Assembly (NCBI GenBank): GCA_949297805.1 | Contig: CASFTG010000002.1 | Span: 79,871 to 143,870 of the forward strand | DNA length: 64,000 nt | Origin: an uncultured bacterium | GTDB taxonomy: Bacteria; Bacillota_I; Bacilli_A; RFN20; CAG-826 | Reading direction: 5' to 3' | In this document: one piece after another, positions 7,061 to 17,865 of the stretch | Layout: each line of letters starts with the position of its first letter | Position numbering within the stretch: the stretch's first letter is position 1 | Program-made: the position numbers and the translations under genes | Notes under the pieces: model-generated | The model's database searches: none | What the model was told of the DNA's origin: nothing | The model's input: the letters and a program-made list of their open reading frames with translations, nothing else

Positions 7061-9532
7061 TTATTTGGATTCGGTCGGTTCCTTGCCTTCAACGGGTTTC
7101 TCCGCCGACTTGGCCTCCACCGGTTTGTCCTCGACTTTAGCTTCAACGGACTCCGCCGGCTTCTCTTCTTTAGCCGGGGAAGGTGTCGGAATCCGCGGCT
7201 TGATGTTTAAGAAATTGTAGACGCAGTCGACGGCGATGTTTTGGTTCATTTCCCGGAAGTAGCCATACCCTTCGTTGACGTAATCCTGAAGCGGATTGGT
7301 CTGGGCGTAGGAACGGAGGCCGATGGCTTCCCGTAAATGGGCCATGGTATCGATATGGCGGGTCCAGTTCCGGTCAATGACCGACAATGAGACCGACCGT
7401 TCGATTTGATCGCCGGCTCCTTCCGGCCATTCGGCTTTCCGCTTAAGGTAACGGGCATAGAGGAATTCCCCTAAGTCCTCGCCGCCTTCCTCAACCGAGG
7501 CCTCGTCATAGGCTTTAGCCGGGAAAGCCCCTTCCGGAACAAAGCTCGGCTCAACCAATTTCCGGAGAGCCTCGCCATTGATCAATCCTTCGTCCCGACC
7601 ATTGTTCGAAGCCTTTTTGGCCAAGAAAGCACCGGTTTCGACGAAGAAGTCATGAATCATCTCATCGATATTGCCAGCCATCATGATCGAGTCGCGGCGA
7701 TCGTAAATGATCTGTCTTTGCTTAGCGAGAACATCATCATAATCGAGGAGGTTCTTCCGGGTATCGAAGTTCCGGCCCTCAATCTGCTTCTGAGCATTGG
7801 TGACAACGTTTTGGATGAGTTTGTTCTCGACGTGGTCTTCCCCGAGTTGCTTGATGAAGAACTCCCGCCGCTTATCATCGACGAAACGGCGCATAAGTTC
7901 ATCCTCGAAGGAGACATAGAAACGGGAATAGCCCGGGTCACCTTGCCGGCCTGACCGGCCCCGTAATTGGTTATCGATACGGCGGGATTCGTGCCGTTCA
8001 GTCCCAAGGACGCAGAGACCGCCAAGTTCTTTGACGCCCGGCCCTAACTTAATGTCGGTACCACGGCCCGCCATATTAGTCGCAAGGGTGACCGCCCCTT
8101 TCTCGCCGGCATGGGAGATGATCTCCGCCTCGCGGGCTTGGTTTTTGGCGTTCAACACTTCGTGGGGGATACCAGCTTTGGTCAATAAGCCGGAGATTTC
8201 CTCGTTCGACTCGACCGAGACGGTGCCGATTAGGACCGGCTGTCCCTTCTCGTGCCGGGCTTTGACCTCATCGACCAAACCTTTGAGTTTGGCTTTGTGG
8301 GTTCCGTAAATGTAATCGAGGTCATCGATACGGGCAATCGGCCGGTTGGTCGGAATGACGATGACCTTCATGTTGTAGATCTTCTCGAATTCCTCTTCCT
8401 CGGTCTTGGCAGTGCCGGTCATGCCGGACATCTTCTTGTAAAGCCGGAAGAAGTTCTGATAGGTGATGGTGGCCAAAACGGTGGTCTCTTGCTTGATCTC
8501 GACCCCTTCTTTGGCTTGGATAGCTTGCTGCAAGCCGTCGTTATATTCCCGGCCTTTAAGGATACGGCCGGTGAACTGGTCAATGAGCTGAACAGTCCGG
8601 TCTTTGTCGACCATGTACTCGACGTCCCGCTTCATGATGTAGTTGGCTTTCAAAGCCTGATGGATCCGGTGGACGAGTTCCTGGTTGCCCGGATCATAAA
8701 GGTTCCGGACCCCGAACATCCTTTCGGCCTTGTCGGCCCCCGAATCGGTGAGAGAGCAGGTTTTGGTCTTAATATCGACGGTGAAATCCTTTTCAGCCTT
8801 TAAACATTTGACGAACCGGTCAGCCACCATGTATTGGGAGGCCGGGGCCCGCTGACCGCCGGAGATAATAAGCGGAGTCCGCGATTCATCGATCAAAACC
8901 GAGTCGGCTTCGTCGACGACCGCGTATTTAAGACCGCGGAGAACCCGAGCGCTTAAGGACTGGGTCATATTGTCCCGAAGGTAATCGAAGCCCAATTCCG
9001 AGTTGGTGGTATAGGTGATGTCGCAAAGGTAGGCTTCTTTCTTCTCGCTGTTGGTTTTGGAGGAGAGGTTGACCCCGACGGTTAAGCCGAGGAAACGGTA
9101 AATGCTGCCCATCCAGTTGGCGTCACGGTCGGCGAGGTATTCGTTAACGGTGACGACGTGAACCCCGTCGCCGGTCAAGGCGTTGAGGTAAACGGCCATG
9201 GTCGCGGTTAAGGTCTTACCTTCACCGGTCTTCATTTCGGCGATGTTGCCATCATTTAAGACCAAGGCGCCGATAATCTGAACCTTATACGGGAATTGGC
9301 CGATCGCCCGCCGGGCCCCTTCCCGAGCGACGGCGAACGCCTCGTATTTGATATCTTCGATGGTTTTGCCGTTTTTCAGCATCTCCTGGAACTGTTTGGT
9401 CTTTTCCCGGAGTTGGTCATCGGTCAAAGCGGCGATCTCGCCCTCATAAGCGATGACGCGGTCGGCCTCTCGAGCGTAACGGTTCAATTCGCGCTTCTCG
9501 AGATGGAATATTTTTTCGATAATGTTAGCCAC
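7061..9532 (-). CDS. secA: Protein translocase ATPase SecA, with low-complexity tail in place of the zinc motif
   Basis: 823 residues from a GTG start at 9532 that has an AGGGAG site 7 nt upstream; the open frame runs 57 bp further but that stretch looks non-coding and holds the promoter. Seen: Walker A M-K-T-G-E-G-K-T, D-E-A-D motif in V-V-D-E-A-D-S-V-L-I-D-E, preprotein crosslinking domain, helicase motif N-M-A-G-R-G-T-D-I and Q-L-R-G-R-x-G-R-Q-G-D. SecA drives export through SecYEG. The last 50 or so residues are a Glu/Lys/Pro/Ala/Val-rich tail; the usual CxCxSGKKYKxCHG zinc end is absent. The gene lies between comFC and prfB as in Bacillus. Confidence 0.97.
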   Translation of the reverse strand: MANIIEKIFHLEKRELNRYAREADRVIAYEGEIAALTDDQLREKTKQFQEMLKNGKTIEDIKYEAFAVAREGARRAIGQFPYKVQIIGALVLNDGNIAEMKTGEGKTLTATMAVYLNALTGDGVHVVTVNEYLADRDANWMGSIYRFLGLTVGVNLSSKTNSEKKEAYLCDITYTTNSELGFDYLRDNMTQSLSARVLRGLKYAVVDEADSVLIDESRTPLIISGGQRAPASQYMVADRFVKCLKAEKDFTVDIKTKTCSLTDSGADKAERMFGVRNLYDPGNQELVHRIHQALKANYIMKRDVEYMVDKDRTVQLIDQFTGRILKGREYNDGLQQAIQAKEGVEIKQETTVLATITYQNFFRLYKKMSGMTGTAKTEEEEFEKIYNMKVIVIPTNRPIARIDDLDYIYGTHKAKLKGLVDEVKARHEKGQPVLIGTVSVESNEEISGLLTKAGIPHEVLNAKNQAREAEIISHAGEKGAVTLATNMAGRGTDIKLGPGVKELGGLCVLGTERHESRRIDNQLRGRSGRQGDPGYSRFYVSFEDELMRRFVDDKRREFFIKQLGEDHVENKLIQNVVTNAQKQIEGRNFDTRKNLLDYDDVLAKQRQIIYDRRDSIMMAGNIDEMIHDFFVETGAFLAKKASNNGRDEGLINGEALRKLVEPSFVPEGAFPAKAYDEASVEEGGEDLGEFLYARYLKRKAEWPEGAGDQIERSVSLSVIDRNWTRHIDTMAHLREAIGLRSYAQTNPLQDYVNEGYGYFREMNQNIAVDCVYNFLNIKPRIPTPSPAKEEKPAESVEAKVEDKPVEAKSAEKPVEGKEPTESK

Positions 9533-9560
9533 GTTAGACTCCCTAAAGCAAAGCGGGTAA

Positions 9561-9589
9561 ATGTTACCATTTAAGGGGGGAGGGCGCAA
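9561..9589 (-). promoter_or_regulatory. Likely secA promoter
   Basis: Minus strand TTGCGC (9584-9589), a 17-bp spacer and TAACAT (9561-9566). It leaves about 20 nt of leader with an AGGGAG site before the GTG start at 9532, and separates secA from the com genes. Confidence 0.5.
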
Positions 9590-9596
9590 TCGAGAA

Positions 9597-10235
9597 CTAG
9601 CGCCCCTTGAATTGGGTTTTAGCCATCACCAAAAGCCGAAGCTTTTTGGCCCCCGCCCGGGCGAGCAATTTAAGGCAGGCCCTAGCGGTCGAGCCGGTGG
9701 TAAAGACGTCATCTAGAAGGAGGATTTTCTTCCCTTTGACCACGGTTTTTGGGGCCAAATGAATCATTTTTCCCACCGCGGTCCCTTCTAAGGCCGAAAG
9801 ATCAGTCTGCTTGGTCCCTTCATCCTTTACCAACGCCTTGAGGACGGGCAATCCCAGCACCTTCCCCATCTCTTCAACTTGGTTAAACCCTCGGGCTTGG
9901 TTATGGGAGGGGGAACTAGGGGCCGGAACCAAAGTGAAATCATGATAAAGCATCCGGAGAATCGGCAACGGATAGGAGAAGAAGACTGAGGCCAACTCGA
10001 TATCCCCCGCCCCTTTGAATTGATAAAGACTCGACCGAACCGCCTCGTTGTAATCGAATAAAGCCAAGCAATCGACGGCGCCTTCTTTCCACCGGATCCA
10101 TTTAGGGCCGAACTCTCTATAGCAGTCATAGCAAATCGAAGGATTGCCTAATAGTCCGCGGAAAGACGCCTCCTTGATCGGCTTGAAGCAGCGTTTACAA
10201 AAAAGCGTTGCAGTGGCGGATTTCGAGGATGGCAT
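9597..10235 (-). CDS. comFC: ComFC-like competence protein (phosphoribosyltransferase fold)
   Basis: 212 residues. An N-terminal four-Cys zinc module (F-C-x-x-C ... C-Y-D-C) precedes a type I phosphoribosyltransferase-like domain whose PRPP-loop signature I-L-L-L-D-D-V-F-T-T-G-S-T sits near residue 175; an N-x-A-R-G-F-N-Q block is also typical. ComFC is needed for DNA uptake and works with the ComFA ATPase (established in Bacillus and Streptococcus). The start overlaps comFA by 41 bp; a later start would shorten the overlap but lose little. Presence of comFA/comFC suggests a natural transformation machine elsewhere in the genome. Confidence 0.88.
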   Translation of the reverse strand: MPSSKSATATLFCKRCFKPIKEASFRGLLGNPSICYDCYREFGPKWIRWKEGAVDCLALFDYNEAVRSSLYQFKGAGDIELASVFFSYPLPILRMLYHDFTLVPAPSSPSHNQARGFNQVEEMGKVLGLPVLKALVKDEGTKQTDLSALEGTAVGKMIHLAPKTVVKGKKILLLDDVFTTGSTARACLKLLARAGAKKLRLLVMAKTQFKGR

Positions 10236-11340
10236 CGCGAATCCCCTCCGTTTCCTTCTGGGCTAAGAAAGTCACCTCGCCTTCGGGGGCGTCCTTCTTC
10301 CGCCCCGCCCGCCCGGCGATTTGGATCAAGGCCGCCGCATCGTAAATCGCCTCATCGGCCCGATAGACGATGACTTGAAGGTCTTTAACCGTGATGCCTC
10401 TTTCTAAGACCGCGGTAGTGACTAGATACCGATACCCTCCTTTCTTAAACCGGTCGATAATCGAAGAACGCCCAACGCGTTTCGAGGAAACATAATTCCC
10501 TTTTGCGCAGATTCCAGCCAATTTCCGGTAAAGCGACTCACTTAATTCAACGGTTGGAACAAAGACAAAGCAGGGTTTGCCTTGTTTGCCATAATGGCGG
10601 AGTTTCCGCACGAGATTAAGGAAAAGCCAAGGCGGCGGCCCTAACTCAAGTCGAGGAACCGGGATCGGGTGCTTATGAAACCGCGTATGGAGGGTAAAAA
10701 TATCCTTCCCAGGTCCTTTAAACTTCGCAACCAAGGCTTTTGAGGGGGTGGCGCTCATCATGACAAGCCGGCCTTTTAAGCTCCTTTGCAGCATCGCCTC
10801 GAGCAACTCGCTCCCCTTGAAAGGAAAGGCATCGACCTCATCCATAATGATGAGATCGAAGCAATCGGGGTAACGGTAAAGCTGATGGGTAGTTAAGACG
10901 ATGCAATCACCGACGAGATCGGATGAATGCCCCCCATAAACCGCGACCACCTTATTCAGTGGGAAAGCCTCGTGAAGCCGATGGTAAAGCTCAATGACGA
11001 CATCTCGCCGAGGCAAGGCGAAGGCCACCTTCATTCCTTTGCTCATCGCATAGCCGATCACCCCATAGGAAATCTCGGTTTTGCCGGACCCACAGACGGC
11101 ATAGACCAAGGTATCGACCCCGGTTTGGAAGTTATGGAGAATCCGGTTCGAGAGGTCCTGCTGCTCCTTTGATAAGCGGTAACCTAACGATAGTTTGACC
11201 TGTTTAGGACGGCTTGGTGGGAAAACCGCCTCCTCCCCTTGGAATACCAAACACCGGCGGCAATAGGCCGCTCCTTTCTTATAGCCGATATACCGCGGGT
11301 CGGTATTTCCACAACGCGGACAAACAAAACCGTTTCCCAT
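10195..11340 (-). CDS. comFA: ComFA-like competence ATPase/helicase
   Basis: 381 residues. An N-terminal zinc finger (C-P-R-C-G-N ... C-R-R-C) is followed by an SF2 helicase core: Walker A C-G-S-G-K-T-E, D-E-V-D-A-F in place of DEAD, M-S-A-T-P (motif III) and Q-I-A-G-R-A-G-R (motif VI). ComFA powers import of single-stranded DNA during transformation. No Shine-Dalgarno is visible before the ATG; the gene follows the TsaC-RpiB fusion by 34 bp and may be reached by read-through or start near the 5' end of a short transcript. Confidence 0.9.
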   Translation of the reverse strand: MGNGFVCPRCGNTDPRYIGYKKGAAYCRRCLVFQGEEAVFPPSRPKQVKLSLGYRLSKEQQDLSNRILHNFQTGVDTLVYAVCGSGKTEISYGVIGYAMSKGMKVAFALPRRDVVIELYHRLHEAFPLNKVVAVYGGHSSDLVGDCIVLTTHQLYRYPDCFDLIIMDEVDAFPFKGSELLEAMLQRSLKGRLVMMSATPSKALVAKFKGPGKDIFTLHTRFHKHPIPVPRLELGPPPWLFLNLVRKLRHYGKQGKPCFVFVPTVELSESLYRKLAGICAKGNYVSSKRVGRSSIIDRFKKGGYRYLVTTAVLERGITVKDLQVIVYRADEAIYDAAALIQIAGRAGRKKDAPEGEVTFLAQKETEGIRDAILEIRHCNAFL

Positions 11341-11374
11341 ACTGAATAAGTAGACGGGAAACGGCTAAGTATCA

Positions 11375-12436
11375 CTAACAACCGATATTTTCGATTTGCT
11401 TGACCCGGCGATGATGCTTCTCAGCCCGGGAGAATTTCTCGGTCAAGAAGATATCGACCCGACGGCAAACATCTTCAAAGGCCATGTATTTTTGGCCAAA
11501 GGCGATAACGTTGGCATTGTTATGCTCTCTCGCTTTACCCGCCACCACATTATCGTAGGCTAAGGCGCAACGGATGCCGGGGACTTTATTGGCGACGATG
11601 CTGACGCCGATCCCAGACGTGCAAACAACAATACCAAGCCGGGCATTCTTCGAGGCGACCGCTTGGGCGACCTTGATGGCGAATTTGGGATAATCGCAGG
11701 ATTCCTCAGAATAAGTCCCGACGTCCATGACCGTATACCCTTCGGCTTGGAGGAAATCAATCAGCCCTTGTTTATAGGCGAAGCCGCCGTGGTCGGAGCC
11801 GATGGCGATCGTCGGGGCGACGAAGGTATCGAAAGTCGATTTAATTTCATCGAAGGGAATCGGCCCTTCCCGGACCAGTTTGATCTCCCCAGGAGTCGAG
11901 AGGTCAATGATGGTCGAGGGTTTGCCGCCTCTAATATTGCCTTCAACGATATAGGGGATTTGGCCCCGAAAATAACGATAGGCCTCCTCGACGTTAAGAG
12001 CCGGCGGCAAGCCGCTCGGATTGGCCGAAGGAACGAGCAAAGGAACGCCGACTTGGTCAATCATGTCGATGACGTTGCGATCATCAGGGACTCGGTAACC
12101 AATGCTTGGCAAGCCCAAAGTCAGATAATAAGGAAGATGGGGACGCTTGGGCAACAGGACCGTCAAAGGGCCAGGAAGGTATTTCTTCATGATGCCGCGC
12201 ATCCGGGCATCTAGGGTCGCGACGTTCGCGGCATAGGCTAAGGAGGAACTCATGATGGTGAAGGGCTTCTCCGGGGGACGTTGCTTTAAGGCGACGAGTC
12301 GACGGAAATTGCTTTCCTTATCCATCGCGATGCCAAGGCCATAGACCGTCTCGGTCGGGAAAGCAAGGGCCTCGCCTTCACGCAAGACTTTGACCCCGTA
12401 GCTGATGTCTTTCCATTGGATGATTAAGGTGTCCAT
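11375..12436 (-). CDS. Fusion: threonylcarbamoyl-AMP synthase (TsaC/YrdC domain) + ribose-5-phosphate isomerase B
   Basis: 353 residues with two whole enzymes. Residues 1 to about 205 are a TsaC/YwlC YrdC domain (F-P-T-E-T-V-Y-G-L-G near residue 27, K-Q-R-P-x-x-K-P-F, P-S-A-N-P-S-G), which makes threonylcarbamoyl-AMP for the t6A modification of ANN-decoding tRNAs; the extra Sua5 C-terminal domain is missing. Residues about 209-353 are RpiB (I-A-I-G-S-D-H-G-G, D-V-G-T, a C-T-S-G-I-G-V-S-I-V-A-N-K active-site block, H-N-N-A-N-V), which interconverts ribulose- and ribose-5-phosphate. In B. subtilis ywlC and ywlF/rpiB are near neighbours downstream of prfA-prmC, so this looks like a fusion of adjacent genes after loss of those between. 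A GGAG site precedes the ATG; prmC ends 4 bp upstream. Confidence 0.93.
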   Translation of the reverse strand: MDTLIIQWKDISYGVKVLREGEALAFPTETVYGLGIAMDKESNFRRLVALKQRPPEKPFTIMSSSLAYAANVATLDARMRGIMKKYLPGPLTVLLPKRPHLPYYLTLGLPSIGYRVPDDRNVIDMIDQVGVPLLVPSANPSGLPPALNVEEAYRYFRGQIPYIVEGNIRGGKPSTIIDLSTPGEIKLVREGPIPFDEIKSTFDTFVAPTIAIGSDHGGFAYKQGLIDFLQAEGYTVMDVGTYSEESCDYPKFAIKVAQAVASKNARLGIVVCTSGIGVSIVANKVPGIRCALAYDNVVAGKAREHNNANVIAFGQKYMAFEDVCRRVDIFLTEKFSRAEKHHRRVKQIENIGC

Positions 12437-12440
12437 GTTT

Positions 12441-13301
12441 TTACTCCAAGAAGAGGAAGAGGAAACGGATAAACCCGTTCATGTCCTTAATATATTCTCT
12501 TTTATAACGGTAATTGGGCGTCAAGTATTTATCCATTAAACCATTGAGATAATCAACGAGATTGTCATCAATCTCCAAACAAATAAGCAGATTGTTTTTC
12601 TTAACTTTACCAACATCGCGGAAGATATCCTCATAAACCGAATGCTCAGGGTCCAGATATAGAGCTTGACTCGGTTCATACTTTTTGACTGACGATTGAA
12701 CCCGACTCTTGTCAATGATGTAAGGCGGGTTGCTAACGATGATATCGAGCGCGATGTTATTTTGAATATAAGGAGTCAAAGACGAGCCATCATAAAAGGT
12801 GATTTTGGTGCCGTTGGTCTCAGCGTTCTTCTTCGCGATATTAATGGTTCCGAGATTGCGGTCGGAAGCAAGCATTACCCAATTGGGGAAAAGAGTCTTC
12901 AAAGCAATGGCAATGCAGCCCGAGCCCGTCCCAATATCGGCACAGACTAAGTAGTTCCGAGGGTCATAATAATCCAATATCTTCTCCGAGATATTGGCCA
13001 CCAATTCCTCGGTCTCCATTCGCGGGATGAGGACGGTGTTATCAACGTAGAGTTTATGGCCAAGGAAGGTCGCTTCGTTAATCACGTATTCGACCGGAAC
13101 CCCGGTTTCCAATTGCTTAAAATAACGTTGGAATATCGGTTGATAAACCTCGTCAAAATCCTCGTCTTTGTGCAAAAGAACTTCGATTTGCGTCGAATAT
13201 TTCAAAATATGCGCTAAGCAGATGCGGATATCAGCGCTGCTGACGCCATGCTCCGTCCCTTCTTTTACCGCCTGCATATAGACGTCGAAGATCTTAGCCA
13301 T
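12441..13301 (-). CDS. prmC: Release factor glutamine methyltransferase PrmC
   Basis: 286 residues. The SAM-binding motif A-D-I-G-T-G-S-G-C-I-A-I-A-L is near residue 120 and the catalytic N-P-P-Y-I motif near residue 190; the N-terminal helical domain recognises release factors. PrmC methylates the Gln of the GGQ loop in RF1 and RF2, both of which are encoded in this window. The start overlaps prfA by 8 bp, the standard prfA-prmC arrangement. Confidence 0.95.
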   Translation of the reverse strand: MAKIFDVYMQAVKEGTEHGVSSADIRICLAHILKYSTQIEVLLHKDEDFDEVYQPIFQRYFKQLETGVPVEYVINEATFLGHKLYVDNTVLIPRMETEELVANISEKILDYYDPRNYLVCADIGTGSGCIAIALKTLFPNWVMLASDRNLGTINIAKKNAETNGTKITFYDGSSLTPYIQNNIALDIIVSNPPYIIDKSRVQSSVKKYEPSQALYLDPEHSVYEDIFRDVGKVKKNNLLICLEIDDNLVDYLNGLMDKYLTPNYRYKREYIKDMNGFIRFLFLFLE

Positions 13302-14373
13302 TGTTTTCCTCTTCCAACAGTTTCTGTTCCTGATCGAAATGGATCAAGGCTTCGATGATTGAATCAAGTTCCCCTTCCATGACCCGGTCAAGTTGATTAA
13401 TGGTAAAGCCGATCCGGTGATCGGTCACCCGGTTTTGGGGATAGTTGTAGGTTCGGATCTTCTCGGAACGTTCCCCGGTCCCGACTTTAAGCTTCCGTTC
13501 ACTCGCCCGTTTGGCGTCTTCTTTCTCTTGATAATAGGAAAGAACTTTGGCCCGGATCATCTGCATGGCGATCTCTTTATTCTGCAACTGGGCTTTCTCG
13601 GTTTGGCAAGCGACGACTAAGCCGGTCGGAAGATGGGTAATCCGGACCGCCGACTCGGTTTTATTGACGTTTTGTCCGCCAGCCCCTTGGGAATGGTAGG
13701 TATCGATTTTCAAATCATTAGGATTGATGTGGACATCGACTTCCTCGGCTTCCGGCATAACCAAAACCGTCGCGGTCGAGGTATGAATACGGCCACTGGC
13801 CTCGGTCTTCGGAACCCGTTGAACCCGGTGGGCGCCCGATTCGAATTTAAGTTTGGAATAAACCGCCTCACCCTTAATCATGAATGAGACGGAAGAATAG
13901 CCGCCAGCTGCTCCTAAGGAGGCATCGAGGAGTTTGATCTTCCAACCCTGCTTCTCGGCGTATTTTTGATACATCCGCATCAAGTCGCCGGCGAAGATAT
14001 TGGCTTCATCGCCCCCGACCGCGCCCCGGATCTCGACGATGATGTTCTTATCGTCATTGGGGTCTTTGGGCAAAAGGATGGTCTGGAAGTCGTTTTCCAT
14101 CTTCTCCATCTCCGCCTGGTCGGCTTTCCGCTGGTCCTTGGCAAGTTCAGCCATCTCCGGATCGGCTTCTAACTCATAGGAATCCTTAACCTCTTGCTCC
14201 AATTTCAAATAACGGCAATAGAGGTCATAAGCCTCGGTCAGGTTGGCCTTCTCTTTACTCAGTTTCGTCAGCTTCTCGAGGTCGGAATCAATGTTCTCAT
14301 CACTTAGTTCCTTCTCGATCTGCTCGTATCTTTCTTTCGTCGCCTCAAGGCGCTTTTTCATGCTGTCGTTCAT
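13294..14373 (-). CDS. prfA: Peptide chain release factor 1
   Basis: 359 residues, usual length. The codon-recognition P-x-T element appears as P-K-T just before E-A-S-G-R-I-H-T-S, and the catalytic loop is G-A-G-G-Q-N-V-N-K. RF1 ends translation at UAA and UAG. It is the first gene of the minus-strand string prfA-prmC-tsaC/rpiB-comFA-comFC. There is no Shine-Dalgarno; a TATAAT box ends only 12 nt before the ATG, so the mRNA would have almost no leader. An in-frame Met at residue 5 is the alternative start and also has no clear ribosome-binding site. Confidence 0.96.
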   Translation of the reverse strand: MNDSMKKRLEATKERYEQIEKELSDENIDSDLEKLTKLSKEKANLTEAYDLYCRYLKLEQEVKDSYELEADPEMAELAKDQRKADQAEMEKMENDFQTILLPKDPNDDKNIIVEIRGAVGGDEANIFAGDLMRMYQKYAEKQGWKIKLLDASLGAAGGYSSVSFMIKGEAVYSKLKFESGAHRVQRVPKTEASGRIHTSTATVLVMPEAEEVDVHINPNDLKIDTYHSQGAGGQNVNKTESAVRITHLPTGLVVACQTEKAQLQNKEIAMQMIRAKVLSYYQEKEDAKRASERKLKVGTGERSEKIRTYNYPQNRVTDHRIGFTINQLDRVMEGELDSIIEALIHFDQEQKLLEEENNG

Positions 14374-14385
14374 AATCGCGGACGC

Positions 14386-14414
14386 ATTATACCATCCTGC
14401 CCCCTCTTTTCTAA
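14386..14414 (-). promoter_or_regulatory. prfA promoter with near-zero leader
   Basis: Minus strand TTAGAA (14409-14414), a 17-bp spacer and TATAAT (14386-14391), 12 nt before the prfA ATG. Confidence 0.6.
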
Positions 14415-14452
14415 TCTATGATTAGCGCATTCCCTTTACCCCCTTCCCCGAG

Positions 14453-14458
14453 TATAAT
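14453..14458 (+). promoter_or_regulatory. dnaX -10 box, divergent from prfA
   Basis: A perfect TATAAT ends 12 nt before the dnaX ATG; the -35 region is poor. No Shine-Dalgarno lies between, so the transcript would begin about 5 nt before the start codon. Confidence 0.5.
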
Positions 14459-14470
14459 CGGCTTTGGCAT

Positions 14471-16309
<1,839 letters not shown>

Positions 16310-16337
16310 TTTCTATTTATTAAGGAGAAATACAACT

Positions 16338-16646
16338 ATGGCCATGAACCCAATGCAGCAAATGCTCATGCAAGCGCAGAAGATGCAACGCGACATGAAG
16401 AAGGCGATGGACGCCTTGAACGAAAAGGAATACACCGTCAGCAAGTCCGGCATGGTGACCATCACCATGAAAGGAGACTTCACCGTCGCCAAACTCGACA
16501 TCGATAAGGACGCCCTCGATCCGGACAACGCCGACATGTTGACCGAGGCCTTAAGCCTCGCCATCTCCGATTGCCTGAAGGAAATAAACGACGACAAGAA
16601 CGCCGTCGAGGAGCAGATCACCGGCCAAACCGGCTTCCCGTTCTAA
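16338..16646 (+). CDS. ybaB: YbaB/EbfC nucleoid-associated protein
   Basis: 102 residues, starting M-A-M-N-P-M-Q-Q-M-L-M-Q-A-Q-K-M-Q and ending with the family's short beta-rich core. YbaB/EbfC dimers bind DNA; the gene lies between dnaX and recR in most bacteria, as here. An AAGGAG site is 11 nt before the ATG. The stop overlaps the recR start in TAATG. Confidence 0.94.
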   Translation: MAMNPMQQMLMQAQKMQRDMKKAMDALNEKEYTVSKSGMVTITMKGDFTVAKLDIDKDALDPDNADMLTEALSLAISDCLKEINDDKNAVEEQITGQTGFPF

Positions 16647-17242
16647 TGAAGGAACTCCCGACTTACCAAAGCCTGGTCGACTCGTTCGCCAAATTGCCCG
16701 GCATCGGCAACAAAACCGCCGAACGGCTGGCTTTTTCCGTGTTGGAGATGAAAGAAGAGGACGCCAAGCAATTCGCCGAGGCTATTTTAGACGCCAAAAG
16801 CAAAGTCCATCCTTGCCCCGTCTGCGGTCTTTACACCGAAGAGGAGCAATGCGACGTCTGTCATGACCCAAGCCGCGACCACTCAACCTGCATCGTGGTG
16901 GCCAAGGCCAAAGATGCCTTAAGTTTCGAGAAACTCAACGATTACCATGGCGTCTACCATGTCTTAGGCGGCTTGCTCTCGCCCTCGAAAGGGATCGGCG
17001 AAAGCGAGCTTCGAATCGATCAACTTTTGACCCGGGCCAAAGAGGAAGGGTTCAAGGAAGTCATCATCGCCACCAACCCGACCTTAGAAGGGGAGACGAC
17101 CGCCCTTTACTTAGCCAGGCTGTTGCAAAAAGAAGGCATCGAGGCCTCCCGACTCGCCTATGGCTTGCCAGTCGGAGCCAACTTGGACTATGCCGATGCT
17201 TTGACCTTGCAACGGGCCCTTAATGGGAGGAAGAAACTATGA
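16646..17242 (+). CDS. recR: Recombination protein RecR
   Basis: 198 residues from the ATG at 16646 that shares an A with the ybaB stop; a longer frame exists but its N-terminus only copies ybaB in another frame. Seen: helix-hairpin-helix [11 protein letters not shown], a four-Cys zinc finger C-P-V-C-x-x-Y-x-x-x-x-x-C-D-V-C, and a Toprim domain with H-V-L-G-G-L and A-T-N-P-T-x-E-G-E-T-T. RecR acts with RecO/RecF to load RecA at gaps. Its stop overlaps tmk by 4 nt. Confidence 0.97.
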   Translation: MKELPTYQSLVDSFAKLPGIGNKTAERLAFSVLEMKEEDAKQFAEAILDAKSKVHPCPVCGLYTEEEQCDVCHDPSRDHSTCIVVAKAKDALSFEKLNDYHGVYHVLGGLLSPSKGIGESELRIDQLLTRAKEEGFKEVIIATNPTLEGETTALYLARLLQKEGIEASRLAYGLPVGANLDYADALTLQRALNGRKKL

Positions 17243-17865
17243 GCCTATTCGTCAGCTTCGAAGGCGGAGAGGGATGTGGCAAATCGACCATCCTGAAGCT
17301 TTTAGCCAACAAATTAGAAGCGGAAGGCTATCAGTTGGTCCTCACCCGCGAGCCGGGCGGGACTCCGATCGCCGAGCAGATAAGGAATATAATCCTCGAT
17401 AAAGCCAATACCAACATGGACCCGCGGACTGAGGCCTTGCTATACGCCGCCAGCCGAAGGCAGCATCTAGTCGAGAAGATCTGGCCGGCTTTAAAGGAAG
17501 GAAAAATCGTGCTTTGCGACCGCTTCCTCGACAGCTCCTTAGCCTATCAAGGGGTCGCCCGGGGTTTAGGAATCGACGAAGTGCTGAATATGAATTACTT
17601 CGCCACCGAGAAAACCTTCCCCGATTTGACCCTGCTTTTCGACTTAGCCCCCGAAACCGGCTTAGAACGGATCGCCGAGAACGCCAACCGGGAAATCAAC
17701 CGGTTGGATTTAGAGAAGCTCTCCTTCCATACCAAGGTTAGAGAAGCCTTCCATGAACTGGCCAAGCGCTTCGCCTCCCGTTATGTCATAATCGATGCCT
17801 CCCGTTCGATTGAAGAAGTCGAACAGGCGGCTTATCAAGCCATCAAAGAGAGGCTCAATCATTAA
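17239..17865 (+). CDS. tmk: Thymidylate kinase
   Basis: 208 residues. The P-loop [11 protein letters not shown], the [12 protein letters not shown] block and the T-R-E-P-G-G-T motif identify dTMP kinase, which makes dTDP for DNA synthesis. The ATGA overlap with recR and the TAATG overlap with holB show coupled translation. The bacillal genes usually found on either side (yaaN, xpaC, yaaQ) are missing. Confidence 0.97.
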   Translation: MSLFVSFEGGEGCGKSTILKLLANKLEAEGYQLVLTREPGGTPIAEQIRNIILDKANTNMDPRTEALLYAASRRQHLVEKIWPALKEGKIVLCDRFLDSSLAYQGVARGLGIDEVLNMNYFATEKTFPDLTLLFDLAPETGLERIAENANREINRLDLEKLSFHTKVREAFHELAKRFASRYVIIDASRSIEEVEQAAYQAIKERLNH

